The notes beneath the pieces were generated by a model. It had not been told where the DNA came from. It worked only from the letters and a program-made list of their open reading frames with translations, and made no database searches. The position numbers were made by a program, and so were the translations under genes. From an uncultured Hyphomicrobiales bacterium (GTDB lineage: Bacteria > Pseudomonadota > Alphaproteobacteria > Rhizobiales > Aestuariivirgaceae), in NCBI GenBank assembly GCA_903930095.1, contig CAIYXE010000665.1:1-11607 (forward strand): a DNA stretch of 11,607 nucleotides, read 5' to 3'. Shown in pieces: positions 6,896 to 11,607 of this stretch (positions are counted from its first letter, which is position 1; each line of letters opens with the position of its first letter).

Positions 6896-7774
6896 TCAAT
6901 GACGCCGGCCGGCTGCGAGTTCGCCCGCGAAGCGCCACTCGAGAAGGCTCTTTGCGATGAGCGTGAGAAGGGCGAGGCCTGCGAGCAGCGAGGCGACCGC
7001 GAAGGCCGCCACGAAATTGTATTCGTTGTAGAGGATCTCGACGTGGAGCGGCATGGTGTTCGTGAGCCCACGGATGTGACCTGAGACGACGGAGACCGCG
7101 CCGAACTCACCCATGGCGCGCGCGTTGCACAACAGCACGCCATAAAGCAGGGCCCATTTCACGTTGGGCAGCGTGACGCGGAAGAACGTGAACCAGCCGG
7201 ACGCGCCGAGCGTGAGGGCTGCCTCTTCCTCTGCCGTGCCCTGCGCCTGCATGAGCGGGATCAGCTCGCGCGCCACGAAGGGAAATGTGACGAGCACGGT
7301 GGCGAGCACGATGCCTGGCACCGCGAAGATGATCTCGATGCCGTTCGCGGTGAGCCATGGCCCCAGCCAGCCATGGGCGCCGAAGAGCAGCACATAGACG
7401 AGGCCGGATATGACGGGCGAGATCGAGAACGGCAGGTCGATCATCGTCAGGAGCAGGTTCTTGCCCTTGAACGCGAACTTGGCGATGGCCCATGCGGCGG
7501 CAATCCCGATGATGGCGTTGAGCGGAACAGCGATTGCCGCCACCATAAGTGTGAGACGGATCGCAGCCTGGGTATCTGGTTCTGCGAAACTCTCGAGGAA
7601 GACGCCCGCGCCCTTCCGGAACGCTTCGATGAACACCGTAATGAGCGGCAGGAAAAGGATCGCCACCAGGAAGAGCGCCGCGAGCGAGATGAGCAACAGC
7701 CGGGTGAAGGCCGTCTCGCCAGTCGCGCGCTCCGGCGCATGGGCGAGTGGCAGGAAGCGGTCAGACATGGCCAT
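6896..7774 (-). CDS. cysW: Sulfate ABC transporter permease CysW
   Basis: A 292-residue inner-membrane permease that pairs with CysT to form the sulfate channel. Hydrophobic segments are visible at about 24-49, 73-98, 113-131, 146-167, 205-232 and 254-276, consistent with six membrane helices. The cytoplasmic EAA loop that docks on CysA is [24 protein letters not shown] (182-205; shown here only as a landmark: E183 to P203). [20 protein letters not shown] near 215-234 is typical of CysW. The ATG at 7774 lies inside the end of cysT (14-bp overlap); a second ATG at 7768 is equally possible. The longer in-frame extension upstream reads through cysT and is not likely. Fourth gene after the regulator, ahead of cysA. 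Confidence 0.93.
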   Translation of the reverse strand: MAMSDRFLPLAHAPERATGETAFTRLLLISLAALFLVAILFLPLITVFIEAFRKGAGVFLESFAEPDTQAAIRLTLMVAAIAVPLNAIIGIAAAWAIAKFAFKGKNLLLTMIDLPFSISPVISGLVYVLLFGAHGWLGPWLTANGIEIIFAVPGIVLATVLVTFPFVARELIPLMQAQGTAEEEAALTLGASGWFTFFRVTLPNVKWALLYGVLLCNARAMGEFGAVSVVSGHIRGLTNTMPLHVEILYNEYNFVAAFAVASLLAGLALLTLIAKSLLEWRFAGELAAGRRH

Positions 7775-8603
7775 GTTTTTTCCGGCTCCAGGCTTGCAGG
7801 GCATTGATGAGGAACAGCATGGCGAAGGCGATGGTGAGCATCAGAGTGGCGATGACGGTCGCCCCGCCATAGTCGAACTCCTCAAGCCTGATGACGATGA
7901 GAAGCGGTGCAATCTCCGAGACCTGCGGGATGTTGCCCGCGATGAAGATCACCGAGCCGTATTCGCCGACCCCTCGCGCGAAGGCGAGCGCAAATCCGGT
8001 GAGAAGGGCAGGATAGACATGCGGCAGCACAACCTTGAACACGGTGCGGGCGCGTGAAGCGCCAAGCAGGGCTGCCGCCTCCTCGATGTCCTGTTCCACC
8101 TCCTCCAGCACCGGCTGAACCGTGCGCACCACGAAGGGCAGCCCGATGAAGATCAGGGCGATTGTGATGCCGAGCGGCGTGTAGGCGATCTTGAAGCCGA
8201 GTGACTGCGCAATCGACCCGATGGGCCCGTTGGGCGCATAGATCGCAGCCATGGCGATTCCGGCGACGGCTGTGGGCAGCGCGAAGGGCAGGTCCACCGC
8301 CGCATCGATGATGCGGCGTCCGGGAAAGCGGTAGCGCACCAGGACCCAGGCGATCAGCAGTCCGAACACGGCGTTGACGGCCGCCGCGAGCAGGGCCGTA
8401 CCGAAGGACAGCCTGAGGGCGGCGAGCGTGCGCGGGTCTGTGGCAATCTCGAAGAATGCCTGTGGTCCGATGGAGGCCGCCCGCAGCACGAGGGCCGCGA
8501 GTGGCAACAGCACGATGAGGCTGAGGGCTGCCAGCGTGAGGCCGAGCGCCAGCCCGAAACCCGGGATGACGCTCGGCTGCCGCAGGGAGTACGGCGCACT
8601 CAT
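7761..8603 (-). CDS. cysT: Sulfate ABC transporter permease CysT (CysU)
   Basis: A 280-residue inner-membrane permease, partner of CysW. Hydrophobic segments lie at about 16-40, 63-88, 105-122, 141-158, 199-222 and 245-269. The EAA loop runs from E174 to P194 (EEAAALLGASRARTVFKVVLP begins it) and is followed by FARGVGEYGSVIFIAGNIP, a CysT hallmark. DLPFALPTAVAGIA (104-117) matches the conserved segment before the third helix. The ATG at 8603 is 2 nt after the sbp stop (TGA-GC-ATG) and the 3' end overlaps cysW by 14 bp, so sbp, cysT and cysW are almost certainly read from one transcript with coupled translation. Confidence 0.94.
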   Translation of the reverse strand: MSAPYSLRQPSVIPGFGLALGLTLAALSLIVLLPLAALVLRAASIGPQAFFEIATDPRTLAALRLSFGTALLAAAVNAVFGLLIAWVLVRYRFPGRRIIDAAVDLPFALPTAVAGIAMAAIYAPNGPIGSIAQSLGFKIAYTPLGITIALIFIGLPFVVRTVQPVLEEVEQDIEEAAALLGASRARTVFKVVLPHVYPALLTGFALAFARGVGEYGSVIFIAGNIPQVSEIAPLLIVIRLEEFDYGGATVIATLMLTIAFAMLFLINALQAWSRKKHGHV

Positions 8604-8605
8604 GC

Positions 8606-9628
8606 TCAGATGGTCGGCTTGTAGATCTGGTCGAAGAGCCCGCCGTCGGCGAAGTGCGTCTTCTGCGCTTGTGACCAGCCGCCGAAGTCCTTGTCGATCG
8701 AAACGAGCTCGAGCTGGGGGAAGCGTGCGATATCGGCGGGGTCAGCGGCGGAAGGATCGACCGGGCGGAAGAAATGCCGCGCGGCAAGCTTCTGGCCCGC
8801 AGGCGAATAGAGGAACAGGAGATAGGCCTGCGCGGCCTCGAGATTGCCTTTGGCCTTGGCGTTGCCCTCGATCACCGCAACCGGCGGCTCTGCCAGGATC
8901 GACAGCGAAGGAACGACGATCTCAAAGTTCTCTGCTCCGAATTCCTTCTGGACGAGGTGCGCCTCGTTTTCCCAGCTGATGAACACGTCGCCGATGCCGC
9001 GCTGGGCGAATGTGGTTGTGGAGCCGCGCGCACCGGTGTCGAGCACCGGCACATTGCGGTAGAGGTCACTGATCCAGGTCTTGACCTTGGCCTCGTCACC
9101 ACCCAGCGCCTTTTCGGCATAGGCCCATGCGGCGAGGTAGTTCCAGCGGGCGCCGCCCGAGGTCTTGGGGTTCGGCGTGATCACCTGCACGCCCTCCTTC
9201 ACGAGGTCTCCCCAGTCCTTGATGCCCTTGGGATTACCCTTGCGCACGATGAGCACGATGGTGGAGGTGTAGGGGGCTGAATTGTGAGGCAGCTTGGTGG
9301 CCCAGTCCTTCGGCAGCTTGTCGGTGTTCTTGGCGATCTGGTCGATGTCGCCGGCCAAGGCCAGCGTGACGACATCGGCGTCGAGGCCGTCGATCACCGC
9401 GCGGGCCTGCTTGCCCGATCCGCGATGCGACTGGTTGATGGTGATCGCCTCGCCGGTCTTCGCCTTCCAGTCGGCGGCGAAGGCCTCGTTGAATTCCTTG
9501 TAGAACTCGCGGGTCGGGTCGTAGCTGACGTTGAGCAGTACCTTGTCGGCCTGGGCCGTTGCGGCCGTGAAGGCGAAGGACAGGGCGGCGGCAGCCAGAA
9601 GCAGTGAGCGGCGGGTCTGAACAAGCAT
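8606..9628 (-). CDS. sbp: Periplasmic sulfate-binding protein Sbp
   Basis: A 340-residue periplasmic receptor that captures sulfate and delivers it to CysT/CysW. Hallmarks of the Sbp/CysP family are present in order: [11 protein letters not shown] (33-43), QSHRGSGKQ (66-74), ADVVTLALA (84-92), [17 protein letters not shown] (118-134), [18 protein letters not shown] (151-168), GARGSTTTF (199-207) and [16 protein letters not shown] (315-330). They read much closer to E. coli Sbp than to thiosulfate-binding CysP, though specificity cannot be decided by eye. The leader has [12 protein letters not shown], resembling a twin-arginine signal, with a cleavage site near ATAQA-DK (about 27). A strong GGAGGT lies 7 nt ahead of the ATG. 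First gene of the transporter set, 107 bp downstream of the Rrf2 regulator gene. Confidence 0.96.
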   Translation of the reverse strand: MLVQTRRSLLLAAAALSFAFTAATAQADKVLLNVSYDPTREFYKEFNEAFAADWKAKTGEAITINQSHRGSGKQARAVIDGLDADVVTLALAGDIDQIAKNTDKLPKDWATKLPHNSAPYTSTIVLIVRKGNPKGIKDWGDLVKEGVQVITPNPKTSGGARWNYLAAWAYAEKALGGDEAKVKTWISDLYRNVPVLDTGARGSTTTFAQRGIGDVFISWENEAHLVQKEFGAENFEIVVPSLSILAEPPVAVIEGNAKAKGNLEAAQAYLLFLYSPAGQKLAARHFFRPVDPSAADPADIARFPQLELVSIDKDFGGWSQAQKTHFADGGLFDQIYKPTI

Positions 9629-9658
9629 GGGGTGAACCTCCGTGGTTGGCTTGTATAC

Positions 9659-9681
9659 CTAATACTAGACAGAATTAGTAT
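9659..9681 (-). promoter_or_regulatory. Inverted repeat overlapping the putative sbp promoter
   Basis: Two nested dyads share this site: ATACTA (9662-9667) with TAGTAT (9676-9681), 8 bp apart, and CTAAT (9659-9663) with ATTAG (9674-9678), 10 bp apart. The site covers the proposed -10 and spacer of the sbp promoter, the position expected of a repressor operator. The Rrf2-family regulator encoded immediately upstream is the natural candidate to bind it; this is an inference. Confidence 0.5.
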
Positions 9682-9690
9682 AGATTACAA
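9662..9690 (-). promoter_or_regulatory. Putative sigma70 promoter of the sulfate operon
   Basis: On the minus strand TTGTAA (plus 9685-9690) and TAGTAT (plus 9662-9667) are spaced by exactly 17 bp; each matches four of six consensus positions. Transcription would start near 9655, leaving a leader of about 27 nt that contains the sbp Shine-Dalgarno. The region is strikingly AT-rich against its surroundings. Read-through from the Rrf2 gene is also possible. Confidence 0.45.
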
Positions 9691-9696
9691 GCAAGA

Positions 9697-9716
9697 TTGT
9701 TCGTTTTAACGAACAA
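9697..9716. repeat. 20-bp inverted repeat upstream of the sbp promoter
   Basis: TTGTTCGTT and AACGAACAA form perfect 9-bp arms around a 2-bp TT centre. The centre lies about 50 bp upstream of the predicted sbp transcription start, where activators or upstream repressor dimers often bind. A second, overlapping dyad GAACA-AAA-TGTTC (9711-9723) shares the GAAC half, so GTTC/GAAC half-sites occur at 9699, 9711 and 9720. It does not look like an intrinsic terminator of the Rrf2 gene: the stem is AT-rich, the loop is 2 nt and no T run follows on the minus strand. Confidence 0.6.
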
Positions 9717-9735
9717 AATGTTCTATTGAGTTAAA

Positions 9736-10206
9736 TCAATCGCTTAGCAGCACATCGGCGACCGCCTTCCGGCTGGCCTCCGTCTCATTCGAAGCAGCGT
9801 GCATCACTTCCGTGAGGGTGGTTGTCTCAAGCGCAGACAGATATTGTGCATAGGCCTTGGAAAAGGCGATCCGCAGTTCGCAATGGGCTTCGTCGCGGCA
9901 GTCCTCGCACTTGCGGTAAGCGGTGCGGGACAGGCATGGAAGCGGCGCAATGGGCCCATCGATCGCCCTGAGCAGGGGGCCGATCACGATGGCATCGGCC
10001 GGTTTCAGGAGTTCGTAGCCGCCATCCCGTCCGCGCCGGCTTGTGACGTAGCCAGCCGCTTTCAGCGTCAGCAGTATCTGCTCAAGGAACTTCCGCGGCA
10101 GTTTCTCCTGCTCGCACAGCTGGCGGATCTGCAGGCCTTCACCCGGCTTTGCCTTGGCCAGGGCGACCATCGCCTTGAAGGCATAGCGGGCGCGTTGTGA
10201 AATCAT
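9736..10206 (-). CDS. Rrf2-family transcriptional regulator, four-cysteine type
   Basis: A 156-residue winged-helix regulator opening with MISQRARYAFKAMVALAK, the standard Rrf2 start. The recognition part follows as LQIRQLCEQEKLPRKFLEQIL (about 25-45) and the wing as SRRGRDGGYELLKP (56-69). The cysteine region has C91, C100, C103 and C109 (C-x8-C-x2-C-x5-C), where IscR, NsrR and RirA bind an Fe-S cluster, so a cluster or thiol sensor is likely; CymR-type cysteine-metabolism regulators of the same family lack this cluster. An in-frame TTG at 10227 would add 7 residues but breaks the normal N-terminus. The gene is in line with and just upstream of sbp-cysTWA and divergent from guaB. Regulation of sulfate uptake in response to Fe-S, sulfur or redox state is inferred from position. 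Confidence 0.9.
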   Translation of the reverse strand: MISQRARYAFKAMVALAKAKPGEGLQIRQLCEQEKLPRKFLEQILLTLKAAGYVTSRRGRDGGYELLKPADAIVIGPLLRAIDGPIAPLPCLSRTAYRKCEDCRDEAHCELRIAFSKAYAQYLSALETTTLTEVMHAASNETEASRKAVADVLLSD

Positions 10207-10227
10207 GTCCACACAGATAGTCGCCAA

Positions 10228-10249
10228 CCGGACAGATTTGCAAGTCCGG
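10228..10249. repeat. Inverted repeat in the Rrf2-guaB divergent gap
   Basis: CCGGAC (10228-10233) and GTCCGG (10244-10249) are perfect 6-bp arms around 10 bp, starting 21 bp upstream of the Rrf2 start codon. The right arm overlaps a second dyad, CCGGG (10246-10250) with CCCGG (10258-10262) and a 7-nt loop. Either could be a protein site, or, if transcribed toward guaB, one of two mutually exclusive hairpins. No convincing -10/-35 pair for either gene was found in this 124-bp gap. Confidence 0.4.
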
Positions 10250-10303
10250 GCCTTGCTCCCGGCGTCGCGGCGGTGTTAAGGACAGCCGTCAATCTCCCCT
10301 TGA

Positions 10304-11607
<1,304 letters not shown>

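Noticed and set aside
6877..7143. N-terminal extension of cysA to 345 codons
   Set aside because: The extension lies within cysW in another frame; the ATG at 6876 has a good Shine-Dalgarno and begins exactly where ABC ATPase homology begins.
9697..9716. Intrinsic terminator after the Rrf2 gene
   Set aside because: The dyad has a 2-nt centre and AT-rich arms, and no T run follows on the minus strand.
9699..9723. LexA/SOS box in the sbp upstream region
   Set aside because: The alphaproteobacterial box is a direct repeat GAAC-N7-GAAC (or GTTC-N7-GTTC) and the Gram-positive box is GAAC-N4-GTTC; the spacings here (N8 inverted, N5 inverted, N17 direct) fit neither.
10207..10227. TTG start adding 7 residues to the Rrf2 regulator
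   Set aside because: Rrf2 proteins almost always begin close to the M-x-S/T-x-x-x-x-Y-A motif, which the ATG at 10206 gives.

Overview
The window is a GC-rich, tightly packed stretch of an alphaproteobacterial chromosome. The gene content and the Sbp, Rrf2 and histidine kinase sequence types suggest Hyphomicrobiales (Rhizobiales) or a close relative. This assignment is inferred from protein features recognised by eye; no search was run. Almost everything here is core or metabolic. There is no insertion sequence, CRISPR array, phage gene or toxin-antitoxin pair.

Layout. (1) 1-156: the C-terminal end of a plus-strand gene cut by the window edge, then about 120 bp of less GC-rich spacer. (2) 278-351, minus: tRNA-Gln(CTG). 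(3) 429-3199, minus: a soluble histidine kinase followed 5 nt later by a HerA/DUF87-type ATPase, read toward the tRNA gene. (4) 3377-6086, plus: a Ppx/GppA phosphatase overlapping rlmE (23S rRNA 2'-O-methyltransferase), then a secreted protein resembling M15 D-Ala-D-Ala peptidases. (5) 6106-10206, minus: an Rrf2-family regulator followed by the sulfate ABC importer sbp-cysT-cysW-cysA, with a 107-bp spacer rich in inverted repeats ahead of sbp. (6) 10331 to the window end, plus: guaB (IMP dehydrogenase), missing its C-terminus.

How the genes work together. Sbp, CysT, CysW and CysA form a complete sulfate uptake system: periplasmic binding protein, two permeases and an ATPase. The adjacent Rrf2 regulator, with a four-cysteine cluster, is the obvious candidate to control it. 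Ppx and RlmE share a GTGA overlap and are probably co-translated, joining poly-phosphate/(p)ppGpp turnover to ribosome maturation only by co-expression. The kinase and HerA-like ATPase form a two-gene unit of unknown job.

Most interesting items: the stacked inverted repeats between the Rrf2 gene and sbp; the kinase-HerA pair without a response regulator; a perfect 16-bp palindrome between the divergent kinase and ppx genes; and a CysA that ends where a C-terminal TOBE-type domain would normally begin. I did not find a clearly new defence or mobile system; the kinase-HerA pair comes closest to an undescribed unit.
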